Shown here: positions 25,563 to 34,897 of the stretch, one piece after another
How positions within the stretch are numbered: position 1 is the stretch's first letter
Layout: the number at the start of each line of letters is the position of its first letter
Assembly: GCF_900112195.1 (NCBI RefSeq)
Contig: NZ_FOKR01000011.1
Span: 62,001 to 126,000, forward strand
Length of the DNA: 64,000 bases
Reading direction: 5' to 3'
Origin: Butyrivibrio sp. YAB3001
GTDB taxonomy: Bacteria; Bacillota; Clostridia; Lachnospirales; Lachnospiraceae
Position numbers and translations under genes: made by a program
The notes under the pieces: generated by a model
Database searches by the model: none
Told to the model about the DNA's origin: nothing
The model's input: the letters and a program-made list of their open reading frames with translations, nothing else

Positions 25563-28199
25563 TTAGTATGAAGAGAGCAAATCTATGATCTTTTCGTAAT
25601 TAATGGCGTGGAAGGCATCAAGTACCTGATTCCACAAAGGTGCGACATTTTCAGATATTGTGTATTCAGACATTTCTTTATAGACAGCTTCCAGGGTGTC
25701 ATAGTCCATGTCCTGTGCGGCTTTTTTAATCTGGGCAAAAGCCTCATCGACAAGGATAGATGAGGCTACAGGCTGTATAGTTTTGCTTTGATTTTGTTTA
25801 TTCAGTAACTGACGGACTAATTCTGTTACCTGTCGGAATTTCTGCTCGTAATCATTGTGATTTTTACGGATTATGTCATAATCTCCGGCCTTTCCGGCAT
25901 TTTCAAGATTTTGGGCATCATCAGCAAGCCCAAGAGCGCCTATGATTCGGCTTGAGCTTTTAAGAGCGTGGATCTTTATGGTGTAATTCTCAAAGTCTTC
26001 ACCAGAATAGAAGCGGTTTAGATCCGCCAGGCTCGTATCTGCGTTATTTGAGAATATTTCAAGCATAGACAAAAAACATTTTTCGTCGCCACTATTTGCT
26101 ATTCCGGCTTTTGAATCTATCAGATCCTGATCTTGCAGTGAAGATAGTTCTTCAGAAAGTGGAAGAGTAGTTGTTATAGACCCGTTTTTAGCGTTTTCCG
26201 TAGTGTCTTTTGTAAGCTCAACCAGGTCCGAAGGAAGATATTTGATAAGCATATCTTCGAGAACATCCGTCTTTATAGGCTTGGTTAGATAATCGTCAAA
26301 ACCGGCAGAAATGTATTGCTCTCTGACACCGGAGATTGCATTAGCTGTAAGGCATACCACCGGACTATTAAGGTTTGGATTATCGTCATCTAGCTTTAAT
26401 TCATGAAGCGTTGCTATACCGTCTTTATTTGGCATCATATGATCAAGGAAAATTATGTCATATTTTTTATCCCGCATCATTGCAAGAGCCTCATCGCCGC
26501 TGGATGCAGTGTCTGTGTCAATAAGAGTCTGTTTGATAAGATTTTTGAACACAAGCAGATTCATAGGATTGTCGTCTACAACAAGAATGCGGGCCATAGG
26601 AGCGGTGAATTTCTCTTTGTAAAAATTCTCTTTGCTATTGGCAGGGAGATGCTGGGTGCTGAAATCTCCGAGTAGCTCAGTGCCTCTGACCTCTTGTTTA
26701 AGGGCAAAATGGAAGTTGGAGCCCTCTCCGTAGGTGCTTTCTACTTCTAAAGTAGAGCCCATCATACCAAGAAGACTTTTGGTAATGCTCATTCCAAGGC
26801 CGGTTCCCTCGATATTTCTGTTTCTCTTTTCCTCAATACGTTCAAATTCGGAAAAGAGCTTTTTTATATCTTCAGGTTTGATTCCAATGCCTGTATCCTT
26901 TATTGACACTAAAAGAACAATGCTGTCAGGATCATTTTCCGGCTTCTTAAAGCTCATTGTGAAGGTGACAGAGCCTTCTTCCGTGTATTTGGCAGCATTT
27001 GTCAGGATGTTGGTTATGATCTGTTTTAAACTTTTTGAATCTCCGTAGAGTTTTTTTGGAATGTCCGGGTTAAAATCAAGCTTTAGTTCCAGTTTTTTGG
27101 CATCAAGACGAGGTCGGATCATGTTTACAAGGTCGTTTAGTACAGTTAAAAGATCGTATTCAACGGCTGTGATTTCCATCTTGCCGGCTTCAATCTTGGA
27201 AAAATCAAGGATATCATTAATGATGTTCAGAAGGGTCATTCCTGCAGATTTAATATTCTCGGAATAGGAGCGGATTTCCGGTTCTGTGGATTCACGCAGG
27301 ATCATCTCATTCATTCCAAGAACTGCATTTATAGGAGTTCGGATTTCATGGGACATATTTGCCAGGAAGTTACTTTTGGCTTTACTTGCTTCTTCAGCTT
27401 TTGTAATCTGTTCGGTGAGAGAAGAAGACATGGACTGCAAGGCGTTAGACAGAATACCCATTTTTTCCTCTTCATATACTTGGATGGGCTGGCTGAAATC
27501 GCCTTTTTGATATTTAGATGCTATTTCTGTTAATTGATTTATGGGGTTAGTTATAGTTCGTATGGTAAAAAGACACATTGCCACTATAATTGGCATGCTG
27601 ATACAAAGAATAATCATAAATGAAATGAGAATTTTTGTGTATTGCTCTCTGACCTGATCGTCGTACCATTCCTTGGGAAAGTCAACCCCGATAATTCCGG
27701 CTACTTCGCCGTTAGAATCAAAGACAGGGCTGTATGCGCTGTAGAATGTGCCCCAATTATCTGTAGTTGTGTAATCTTCTGCGGCGGCAACCCCCTTACT
27801 GGCGGATACAAGAGCTTCTGTTGTCTCAATTGCGGCGCCAAATTCATCTATACTTTCCATGGTTGGATCGATTGAAATTGTAAAGGTTCCATCGTCTTCT
27901 ATGTGAACTGCATAAATGTATTCTGCTTCGATATTGTTAAGAAAAATGGCCAAAGTATTATTGATGTTGTGATATCCTGCACTGCCAATTTCATTTATGG
28001 TAATTCTTTTCAGACTGTCTCCACTGATTGATCCGGCAGCACAGTTTGCTATATCTATCATTCTTTGTTGTGTGAAATGTTTGATTGTATTGTGCGCCAA
28101 AAATAAAATGGTAGCACAAAATAAACTAGTAGAGAGAAATACTGCTAGCAGGACTATTTTCCATATTCGGATTACCAGGTTTTTCCGGAAAAAGATCAT
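25563..28199 (-). CDS. Hybrid sensor histidine kinase with receiver and Hpt domains
   Basis: This 878-residue membrane-bound phosphorelay protein has TM1 at residues ~12-35, an extracellular sensor (~36-190, Cache-like, containing YSAYSPVFDSNGEVAGIIGVD), TM2 ~190-213 and HAMP ~213-265. HisKA follows with the phospho-acceptor His near residue 284 (NMSHEIRTPINAVLG), then HATPase (NAAKYTEEGSV, DTGIGI, GTGLGMSI). A receiver at ~540-655 (VVDDNPMN, IIFLDHMMP, TKPI) and an Hpt domain at ~690-790 (IHALKSSSRIIGA) complete a four-step relay in one chain, similar to BarA/ArcB logic. The output regulator is not adjacent. It lies on the minus strand, converging with the gene at 24965. Confidence 0.93.
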   Translation of the reverse strand: MIFFRKNLVIRIWKIVLLAVFLSTSLFCATILFLAHNTIKHFTQQRMIDIANCAAGSISGDSLKRITINEIGSAGYHNINNTLAIFLNNIEAEYIYAVHIEDDGTFTISIDPTMESIDEFGAAIETTEALVSASKGVAAAEDYTTTDNWGTFYSAYSPVFDSNGEVAGIIGVDFPKEWYDDQVREQYTKILISFMIILCISMPIIVAMCLFTIRTITNPINQLTEIASKYQKGDFSQPIQVYEEEKMGILSNALQSMSSSLTEQITKAEEASKAKSNFLANMSHEIRTPINAVLGMNEMILRESTEPEIRSYSENIKSAGMTLLNIINDILDFSKIEAGKMEITAVEYDLLTVLNDLVNMIRPRLDAKKLELKLDFNPDIPKKLYGDSKSLKQIITNILTNAAKYTEEGSVTFTMSFKKPENDPDSIVLLVSIKDTGIGIKPEDIKKLFSEFERIEEKRNRNIEGTGLGMSITKSLLGMMGSTLEVESTYGEGSNFHFALKQEVRGTELLGDFSTQHLPANSKENFYKEKFTAPMARILVVDDNPMNLLVFKNLIKQTLIDTDTASSGDEALAMMRDKKYDIIFLDHMMPNKDGIATLHELKLDDDNPNLNSPVVCLTANAISGVREQYISAGFDDYLTKPIKTDVLEDMLIKYLPSDLVELTKDTTENAKNGSITTTLPLSEELSSLQDQDLIDSKAGIANSGDEKCFLSMLEIFSNNADTSLADLNRFYSGEDFENYTIKIHALKSSSRIIGALGLADDAQNLENAGKAGDYDIIRKNHNDYEQKFRQVTELVRQLLNKQNQSKTIQPVASSILVDEAFAQIKKAAQDMDYDTLEAVYKEMSEYTISENVAPLWNQVLDAFHAINYEKIIDLLSSY

Positions 28200-28705
28200 T
28201 TTTTTTACCTGAAAACTGAATAATGATACGTATATTAATATACCATATACAGAAGGTTAAATTACCATGTTTAGCAATTGTTTATATTTGGTTGATAAAC
28301 TAATTGTTAAACCGTTGATTAAATGTGTCCCATTATGGAACATAGTATTGAAATAATCGGTAGGAAATTTCATGATAACATTCCTTGCGCGGTTTTATAG
28401 AATTGTGAGTGCTTTTTGGAGATGCCATTTTATAGAAAGACACTTGGGAGAACAATGGTTAATATCGCAAAGCTATTTTGGCGCTGAAAAATGCTTCAAA
28501 ATGGCTTTTTATTTTGCCTGAAAAAATGTATGATAATTCATAAGTTGTTTGAAATCAGAGAGAATCGTACCATGGATAGGGTATTTATCCTGTTTTCTGG
28601 ACATAGGTATTGAAACATGTGCTGATTGTATGGAATACCTTTGTTTTATGGTGTTCTACATATGGTTCTTTTACGGAGTATTAAATGTAAAAGCGTTTTG
28701 GTTGT
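28200..28705. other. Intergenic region between divergent kinase and serine hydrolase genes
   Basis: About 500 AT-rich bases contain no convincing gene, RNA or terminator. It should hold the divergent promoters of the two flanking genes. A 60-codon plus-strand frame at 28549-28731 lacks a ribosome site and overlaps the next gene, so it is not called. Confidence 0.5.
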
Positions 28706-29650
28706 ATGACTGGAAAAAGGATAAGTTTTAAGGAAAAAAGCAAAATAATTCTTAGAAGAATACTTCTGATAATTATGGTAATTATTGCAGTCATCTTCTT
28801 TGTTTTGCATTATGATTCAAAAGAATATGCCTTGCAAAATGAACAGGAATATATAAACAGAATCTGCAAGATGACACATAATAGAGCTGTCGCTGTAGGA
28901 ATAATGGACGGCGATGAAAACATATATCTGGAATACTGTGATATTGATGGGGAAAAGGTAGATGAGCATACGCTTTTTGAATTAGGATCGACGACAAAAG
29001 CATTCACAGGATTGGGAATCCTTAAACTTGAGAAGGAAGGCCTGATAAACATGGATTCACCTGTCTCAGACTATATAGGCTGGTTTAAACCACAGTATAA
29101 AAGCTGTGATGCTGTAGTCACAGTCAGGCATCTTATGAATCATTCAAGCGGGATTCCGGTATGGACCATTTCGCTTATTCCGGAGGGCAGCGAAGGGGAA
29201 ATTACTTTAGAGGAAACTGTAAGAAAAATAGCCAATGTTAAGCTATCTCATAACCCTGGACAAATTCATGAATATGCAACAATCAATTATGATGTGCTTG
29301 CACTTATTATTGAAAATGTCACCGGCCAAAAATATGAAGATTATATTACAGAGACTGTTCTTAAAGCTGTAGGGATGAATGAGTCATTTTTTAGAACTTC
29401 AGACTCTGACAGGCAGCGTATCTTTACGGGACGTAAGGCTGGCTTTTTTGGGATGTGGCAATATGATGCTCCAACCTATTATGGAAATACTGCAGCCGGC
29501 TATCTTGCTTCTTATACTGCGGAGCTTGTCAAATGGATGAGATATGTAAGGAAAAATATTGATTTTGATTCTTTTCAGATAACAGACGCAAATAATTACT
29601 ATGCGGGATGGAATTTACATCCCGACGCTCAAGAGCTTAAAGTGAGCTGA
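28706..29650 (+). pseudogene. Serine beta-lactamase/esterase-like protein, C-terminally truncated at the element border
   Basis: The reading frame gives 314 residues with one N-terminal membrane segment (~18-36, IILRRILLIIMVIIAVIFF) and a penicillin-binding/beta-lactamase class C fold. The nucleophile SxxK is in LGSTTKAFTGLGIL and the region matching the YxN motif is YATINYDVL (YAT instead of YSN). It ends at LHPDAQELKVS before any KTG/HTG-type third motif and before the C-terminal portion usual in such serine hydrolases. The stop falls where the conjugative element begins, so the 3' part was probably displaced by integration and may lie beyond the other border. Possibly inactive. Confidence 0.7.
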
Positions 29651-30050
29651 GGGGAACTGAGTTGTAATAGAGTGGCAAATTTTTCCAAAGAAATCCAGAT
29701 GTGCATCAGAAGTACAACGATTTCGGTGGAGCTCAGGGGTGTTCAGTACCGGTCAATGCTGAAATTGTCCAAAATCGGGTTCCGCTCTATTCGCTGATTT
29801 GAGTCATTATTTGATGTCAAAAATGTGGCAAAAATGATTCAAAAAGAGGAACAGTTGAAAGCGTGTAAATAATGACCGGTTATTTACTTGACTCAATCAG
29901 CAAAGTAGAAATGTTATTTTAGAATTACGATAAGAACAGATTCCAACAATAATTAGGACATATACATTTTTCAAATGAAGAAGAATGTATGTGTCCTTTT
30001 TTATTCTTTTTTTCTAGCGCATCTCGGCCACCCAAAAAGGAGGACCGACG
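29651..30050. other. Left border region of the integrative conjugative element
   Basis: About 400 bases hold no gene. They contain two interleaved inverted repeats: ACCGGTCA (29748-29755) with TGACCGGT (29873-29880), and GCTGATTTGAGTCA (29793-29806) with TGACTCAATCAGC (29889-29901). GTGGCAAA occurs twice in direct orientation (about 29672 and 29825). These may be recombinase or excisionase arm sites. The exact attachment site cannot be fixed without the other border. Confidence 0.4.
29955..30004 (+). terminator. Strong intrinsic terminator before the first element gene
   Basis: AGGACATATACATT (29955-29968) pairs with AATGTATGTGTCCT (29984-29997), with one wobble, and is followed by a T-rich run. 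It would block read-through from the chromosome into the element's maintenance genes, or act as an attenuator since it lies only ~45 bases upstream of the first gene. Confidence 0.75.
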
Positions 30051-30512
30051 ATGAATCGACCAAAACCACCACCAGTGAATTTAGACAAATATTGTGAAGG
30101 AAGATCCCGTAACTATGTCTCTTATGAAGATGGAGCCAGGATGTATGGCATGACATATTGGGGATTTGTGAGGCTCTGTCAGGAGATTGGAGCCAATATT
30201 CCCTTGAGGAAGACATCCATAGTAGATACGGAGATCGTGGAAGCATATATAGAGGAACATACACTTGAAATGGTAGAAGAGAAGGAGAAAGCAGATATGG
30301 CTAGAAGAAAGATAGAAGATCTTGAAGATCTCATTAAATTAGGGAAAAAGAAATATGTTCGAATCGCTGAAGGTGCTGAGCTTTATTCAGTTGGACTTCA
30401 TACCTTTGAGTCCTGGGCCAAGGATGCCGGGGCTACAAGGAAGGTAAAAGGAGTTGTGCTTGTAAACACTGAGAAAATCGATAAGTTTATCGAATCATTT
30501 GCGGAGGATTGA
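30051..30512 (+). CDS. DUF6462-type protein with tandem repeat of the domain
   Basis: The 153-residue product has two helix-turn-helix-like segments: residues ~22-70 (YVSYEDGARMYGMTYWGFVRLCQEIGA) and ~103-150 (YVRIAEGAELYSVGLHTFESWAKDAGA ... VLVNTEKIDKFIESF). The second matches DUF6462, a small family I know from conjugative elements; the first looks like a diverged copy joined by a charged linker. Excisionase-like or regulatory DNA binding is likely but inferred. AAAGGAGG precedes the start. It is first in the maintenance operon and runs to within 2 bases of parA. Confidence 0.75.
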   Translation: MNRPKPPPVNLDKYCEGRSRNYVSYEDGARMYGMTYWGFVRLCQEIGANIPLRKTSIVDTEIVEAYIEEHTLEMVEEKEKADMARRKIEDLEDLIKLGKKKYVRIAEGAELYSVGLHTFESWAKDAGATRKVKGVVLVNTEKIDKFIESFAED

Positions 30513-30514
30513 TT

Positions 30515-31327
30515 ATGGGTAAAGTAATTGCGGTAGCAAATCAGAAAGGCGGAGTCGGAAAAACAGTAACCAGTGTAAATCTTGGTATTGGACTTGCAAG
30601 AGAAGGCAAAAAGGTCCTGATGATTGATTCGGATCCTCAGGGATCTTTGACAATCAGCCTTGGTTGTGAAGAGCCGGATAATCTTGATTATTCCCTGGCA
30701 AATGCACTCATCAATATCATCAATGAAGATCCTGTGGATGTAACTAAGGGGCTTATCCATCACGAAGAAGGTGTTGATATCATGCCAGGCAACATTGAAC
30801 TGTCTAGCTTGGAAATTACATTAACCGGTGTGATCAGCAGAGAAACAATCCTAAAGGAATATGTTGATAAGGCCAGAGAGCTCTATGACTACATAATAAT
30901 TGACTGCATGCCTTCTCTTGGAATGATGACTATAAATGCCCTTGCTTGCGCTGACAGTGTACTCATTCCGGTACAGGCCGCCTATCTTCCTGTAAAGGGT
31001 CTTCAGCAGCTGATTAAGACCATAGGAAGGGTTAAGAAACAGCTTAATCCAAAGCTTGAGATTGAGGGAATCCTTATAACTATGGTAGATAACAGAACCA
31101 ATTATGCAAAAGACATTGCGGCTCAGATTTATGAAGCTTATTCCTCAAGCATAAACGTGTTTGATACAGAGATTCCTCTTTCAATCAGAGCTGCAGAGAT
31201 CAGCGCTTCAGGAAGCAGCCTGTATGTATATGATCCTAAAGGAAAAGCGGCATTTGCATACACATCACTCATAAGGGAGGTAATGAATAATGGCACAAAG
31301 AGTTGGGCAGAAAGTAAAGCTATCTAG
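30515..31327 (+). CDS. parA: ParA-family partition ATPase
   Basis: This Walker-type ATPase drives segregation of the excised, replicating form of the element. The ATG at 30515 (after GGAGG) gives 270 residues with the deviant Walker A KGGVGKT at residues 11-17, DSDPQGSLT, and IIDCMPSLGMMTINAL. It overlaps parB by 38 bases, so the pair is tightly coupled. Chromosomal Soj is a relative, but the setting next to RepA_N-type genes identifies this as the element's own copy. Confidence 0.93.
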   Translation: MGKVIAVANQKGGVGKTVTSVNLGIGLAREGKKVLMIDSDPQGSLTISLGCEEPDNLDYSLANALINIINEDPVDVTKGLIHHEEGVDIMPGNIELSSLEITLTGVISRETILKEYVDKARELYDYIIIDCMPSLGMMTINALACADSVLIPVQAAYLPVKGLQQLIKTIGRVKKQLNPKLEIEGILITMVDNRTNYAKDIAAQIYEAYSSSINVFDTEIPLSIRAAEISASGSSLYVYDPKGKAAFAYTSLIREVMNNGTKSWAESKAI

Positions 31328-32183
31328 TATAGATGAACTCCTCGGTGTTCCAAGCACCGAGGGGGCTGTAGATCTTGATGTATTAACAATATATCCTTTT
31401 GAAAACCATCCTTTCAGAGTCGTTGATGATGAGAAGATGGATGAGCTGGTTGAAAGCATCAAAGAAAGCGGAGTTCTTACTCCGGTTCTTGTAAGACCGG
31501 ATGACGAAGGTACTTACGAGATGATCTCCGGTCACAGAAGACTTCATGCGGCTAAGAGAGCTGGGCTTCGCAAGATCCCTGCAATCATCAAGGAAATGAC
31601 AAATGATGATGCAACTATTGCGATGGTTAACGCAAATTCCCAAAGAGAAGAGGTATTACCCAGTGAAAGGGCGTTTGCATTGAGAATGAAGATGGATGCT
31701 ATGAAACATCAGGGGAAAGCAACTTCGTCCCTTGAAGGGACGAAGTTAAGAACAGGAGACAGTATAGATAGTTTAAATAGGTCTCAGGTTCATAGATACA
31801 TTCGACTTACTTATTTAATACCTAAATTATTAGATATGGTTGATGAAGGAAGATTGGCGGTTTTTGTTGGAGTGGAGATTTCCTTTCTCAACCAAGCATA
31901 CCAACAGTGGATTTATGAATATATCCACGAAAACGGAATGATTAAGCAGGAACAGCTCATGGATCTGAGAAAGTACCGTGAAGATAATTCACTTACTCAG
32001 GAACAGCTGATAGACATTCTAATTCAGGGAAGATCCACACCTCAGGCGAGAAAGAAGTTCACAATCACAGAACGTAAGCTTAATAAGTTCTTTCCGGCTT
32101 ATTATTCTCAGCCAGAGATAGAAAGAATTATCTACGGCCTTTTAGAGCAGTGGAGACAGGAACACGAAAGTGAGGACAAGTAA
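31290..32183 (+). CDS. parB: ParB-family partition protein
   Basis: This is the DNA-binding partner of ParA. The 297-residue protein has the ParB/Srx nuclease-like N-terminal domain (PFENHPFRVVDDEKMDELVESIKESGVLTPVLVRP, read here in pieces) and the motif GHRRLHAAKRAG, followed by a helix-turn-helix region around residues 165-215. It begins inside parA (38-base overlap) and its stop shares a base with the next ATG. The cognate parS site is not evident; the iteron array at 45698 is one candidate. Confidence 0.92.
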   Translation: MAQRVGQKVKLSSIDELLGVPSTEGAVDLDVLTIYPFENHPFRVVDDEKMDELVESIKESGVLTPVLVRPDDEGTYEMISGHRRLHAAKRAGLRKIPAIIKEMTNDDATIAMVNANSQREEVLPSERAFALRMKMDAMKHQGKATSSLEGTKLRTGDSIDSLNRSQVHRYIRLTYLIPKLLDMVDEGRLAVFVGVEISFLNQAYQQWIYEYIHENGMIKQEQLMDLRKYREDNSLTQEQLIDILIQGRSTPQARKKFTITERKLNKFFPAYYSQPEIERIIYGLLEQWRQEHESEDK

Positions 32184-32548
32184 TGCTGGAATACTTTTAT
32201 AACACACAAGCAGAGCAGTTTGCCTCTGTTGAGATACCCAAGGAGCTTCTGACGGGGAAGAATTTCTCTTCCCTATCTCCAGCGGCCAAGATGATGTACG
32301 CAGTTCTTTTATCCAGGATGACAGAAGCTAAGAAGAACAGATGGATAGATAACGAGAACAGAGTTTATATCATTTATCCCCTTAGTAAGCTACAGGAAGA
32401 TATTGGATTCTCAAGACATACAGTTATAGACAGCATGAGCGAATTGGAAGAGATTGGTCTCATCCAAAAGCTACAGATTAAAGGCAAGCCAAGCAGAATT
32501 TATGTAAAAAATTTTAATAAAGCACATCGATTTCAACTCATAGGGTAG
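32183..32548 (+). CDS. Short RepA_N-type replication initiator paralogue
   Basis: The 121-residue protein matches the N-terminal winged-helix part of RepA_N initiators: YFYNTQAEQFASVEIPKELL, AAKMMYAVLLSRM, and FSRHTVIDSMSELEEIGLI, ending IYVKNF. It has no C-terminal domain, unlike the next gene, which repeats the same architecture. It may be a regulator or a truncated initiator. Its ATG overlaps the parB stop. Confidence 0.8.
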   Translation: MLEYFYNTQAEQFASVEIPKELLTGKNFSSLSPAAKMMYAVLLSRMTEAKKNRWIDNENRVYIIYPLSKLQEDIGFSRHTVIDSMSELEEIGLIQKLQIKGKPSRIYVKNFNKAHRFQLIG

Positions 32549-32614
32549 TGCAAATATTGCACCACTAAGGAGTATAGAACGGAAATAATAGTAATTGAAG
32601 GGAGGTAAAAAAGA

Positions 32615-33520
32615 GTGAGCGAAAGAATCGTTTTTGACTATTTTAATGGTCAGGAAGCGGAGATGCTTGCCTTTTATAGAATACCTAAGCTTTTGTTCAC
32701 AAACGCCTATTTTAGGGATTTAGACGCCCTTGCTAAGACATTATATGGCCTTATGCTGGATAGAATGTCATTATCCCTGAAAAATAAGTGGTTTGATGAG
32801 TTACAAAGAGCTTATATATACTTCGCTCAGACAGAAGCCGCAGAAATGCTGGGATGTGGCGAGGACAAGATCAGATGTCTGTTCAAGAATCTTGAGGAAT
32901 ACGGGCTTATAGAGCGTAAGAAACAAGGCCAGGGGAAGCCAACAGTTATTTATCTTAAGAATTTTGCTTCTAAAGAAAATGAAATTTCAGACCCCGGAAA
33001 TATCGGGGTCAAGACCACGGAAAATTCGGGTTCTAGACCAATCGAAAATCGGGTTCTAGACCACGGCAAATCCGACACTAATAATAATAATATTAATAAT
33101 ACTTATAAAGTTATAAATACTAATCCTATCTCTTCGATGGGACAGGAACTGAATGATGAGTATAATGCATACGCAGAAATCATCAGAGAGAATTTGGCCC
33201 TGGATATTATGCTTGAAAGATATCCGGATGAAAAGGAAATTGTTGAAGGAATCTATGATCTTATCCTCGAAACAGTTCTTTGTAAGAACCCATCTATATG
33301 GATTTCCAAGAACGAGTACCCAACAAATCTTGTTAAGTCCAAGTTCCTGAAGCTTAACAACATGCATCTTGAGTATGTCATGGACTGCATGAAGAACAAC
33401 ACTACAAAGATTAGGAATATAAAGAATTACTTGTTATCAGCACTATTTAACGCACCGACAACGATGGGAAGCTACTATCAGTCAGAAGTAAGCCACGATA
33501 TGGCTTGTGGAGCAGTTTAA
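32615..33520 (+). CDS. RepA_N-type replication initiator with C-terminal DUF6017-like domain
   Basis: The GTG at 32615 after GGGAGG gives 301 residues. Residues 1-115 carry the RepA N-terminal fold (FDYFNGQEAEMLAFYRIPKLLF, AKTLYGLMLDRMSLS, VIYLKNF). A low-complexity linker rich in Asn and Thr follows, then a C-terminal domain from ~175 (NEYNAYAEIIRENLALDIML, LNNMHLEYVMDCM) of the DUF6017 type. Such proteins are standard in Tn1549-like elements and are thought to start autonomous replication of the circular form. The linker contains many repeated AAT/TAA triplets. Confidence 0.85.
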   Translation: MSERIVFDYFNGQEAEMLAFYRIPKLLFTNAYFRDLDALAKTLYGLMLDRMSLSLKNKWFDELQRAYIYFAQTEAAEMLGCGEDKIRCLFKNLEEYGLIERKKQGQGKPTVIYLKNFASKENEISDPGNIGVKTTENSGSRPIENRVLDHGKSDTNNNNINNTYKVINTNPISSMGQELNDEYNAYAEIIRENLALDIMLERYPDEKEIVEGIYDLILETVLCKNPSIWISKNEYPTNLVKSKFLKLNNMHLEYVMDCMKNNTTKIRNIKNYLLSALFNAPTTMGSYYQSEVSHDMACGAV

Positions 33521-33537
33521 GAAAGGAGAATCATATT

Positions 33538-33903
33538 ATGCTAGCTATAATCTTACTGCCAATCGGAATACTACTTGGAATAGCAAAGGTCCTTATAACC
33601 AGGCTTGATCTGCTTAATTCACTTATGGTAGGAGCAGTTCCTGCCTTTCTTATCCGAAATATGGGTTTTGAAACTAGGACATCTTGGATTATATTTGGCG
33701 CTACTGCGCTTATGGCCTTTATCATCCAGCACATGTTTAAAATCGGTAAGGTACTCTTTGGCATCTGGGGATGCCTGGCTGTAGGGATCCTGTGCTATCT
33801 CTTCAGGGATAGCAGCCCTTACAATACTAGGATGATTACGGCTGGTGTTGGCATGGCTATAGCGGCGGTTATGAATTTTGGCTTTTGGATGTTTGAAGAA
33901 TAA
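33538..33903 (+). CDS. Small integral membrane protein
   Basis: The 121-residue product has about four hydrophobic helices (residues 1-20, 25-45, 50-70 and 75-120 in two parts) and ends FGFWMFEE. The ATG at 33538 is chosen for AAAGGAG at 33522-33528; upstream in-frame codons overlap the initiator gene. No family recognised. It closes the maintenance operon. Confidence 0.7.
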   Translation: MLAIILLPIGILLGIAKVLITRLDLLNSLMVGAVPAFLIRNMGFETRTSWIIFGATALMAFIIQHMFKIGKVLFGIWGCLAVGILCYLFRDSSPYNTRMITAGVGMAIAAVMNFGFWMFEE

Positions 33904-34305
33904 TATAATGGTAATTTGCTGTAATTTGATTTCTTGAAAAATGCAGTTTAGCTAAGATAATGAATTTGTTTAATATAAAGGTCAGAAAATACCTGTATTT
34001 CATTTGAAATATTGTTTACATGGGTTAAAAATGTATATTTTCTATCTTGATGAAATGGAGACTTGGAATGACAAAAGGCGAATAAGCGGATATGTATTTT
34101 GCCGCAATCCAACAATATAATTGAATCATAAAAACACAGAAGAACACTTTAAGCATCAGGAGGATGCAGGGAATCAGTTTATCAGATTTCAGGAGGAGCA
34201 AAGTGGACTGGGGAATTATATTATTTCCTGGTCCACTTTTTTTGAAAAATAAGTAAAACAATAGGAGCGATAATAAGCCTGCTTGAAGAAAGGAGAGTGG
34301 ATATT
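33904..34305. other. Gene-free stretch with a terminator
   Basis: About 400 AT-rich bases separate the maintenance operon from the cargo. A 29-codon frame at 34031-34120 (MYIFYLDEMETW...) has no ribosome site and is not called. The only clear signal is the hairpin at 34200-34243. Confidence 0.45.
34200..34243 (+). terminator. Intrinsic terminator
   Basis: AAAGTGGAC (34200-34208) pairs with GTCCACTTT (34231-34239), extended inside by GGGGAA with TTTCCT, and is followed by a run of T to 34243. It separates the maintenance block from the next gene. Confidence 0.75.
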
Positions 34306-34776
34306 ATGATGAACATTGCGATTCTAATAATATTAGCCTTTTCGGGATTGATGATCTGGTTTGTTTTGAGACCAAAGAAAAAGAGTTCTTATGAAAGAAC
34401 AGGGATTTATGACGTACTAATGACAGAAAAGCAGTTTCGCAAAATTGCTATAGCATCATTAAGATGTTGGATAGACCGAATAGAAGACTTTTATGTTGAG
34501 GATGGAGTTGCATATTTTGAAGTAATGTCCCAAAGAGGCATATCAACGTGGAACTTTTGCATTGACTTTAATGATGGCGGAAGAATAACAGGAAGATATC
34601 ATATAAATTCAGATAATATCGAATCTGGCATTCCACAAAAAATAGCCAATAGAATGGAGACAAAAATACGAAGAGCGTTGGACCAGGATTCTGATTACAC
34701 AGGCTGGATAGTTTTACTTCTAATTCTTGCCGTTGTATTTGCTGGAATGATAATACTAGGAATGGCTTTTGCATAA
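34306..34776 (+). CDS. Hypothetical protein with membrane segments at both ends
   Basis: The 156-residue product has an N-terminal membrane helix (residues ~2-20), a soluble middle (~25-125, with IDRIEDFYVEDGVAYFEVMSQRGISTWNF) and a C-terminal helix (~132-156, GWIVLLLILAVVFAGMIILGMAF). No family recognised. AAAGGAG at 34288 region precedes closely spaced starts GTG 34297, ATG 34306 and ATG 34309; 34306 is preferred for spacing. Confidence 0.7.
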   Translation: MMNIAILIILAFSGLMIWFVLRPKKKSSYERTGIYDVLMTEKQFRKIAIASLRCWIDRIEDFYVEDGVAYFEVMSQRGISTWNFCIDFNDGGRITGRYHINSDNIESGIPQKIANRMETKIRRALDQDSDYTGWIVLLLILAVVFAGMIILGMAFA

Positions 34777-34897
34777 GAATATATGTTTGGAACGCTTGTG
34801 CGAATACTTAGAGAGGTTTATGACCCAATAAATTGTTTAGGATAAGGATGTAGGGTGGTAGTAGTCTCATGAAATATAAGCAGAGAGGAGAATTCCT

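Noticed and set aside
30509-33520. Interpretation of the right half as an integrated plasmid
   Set aside because: ParA, ParB and RepA_N-type genes are also standard in Tn1549-like integrative conjugative elements, and the linked Maff2, DUF4315, DUF4366 and TraG set fits that family. A plasmid origin cannot be fully excluded without the integrase end.
34025-34261. Minus-strand 78-codon frame in the gap before the exonuclease region
   Set aside because: It starts with no ribosome site and runs through a clear terminator hairpin.
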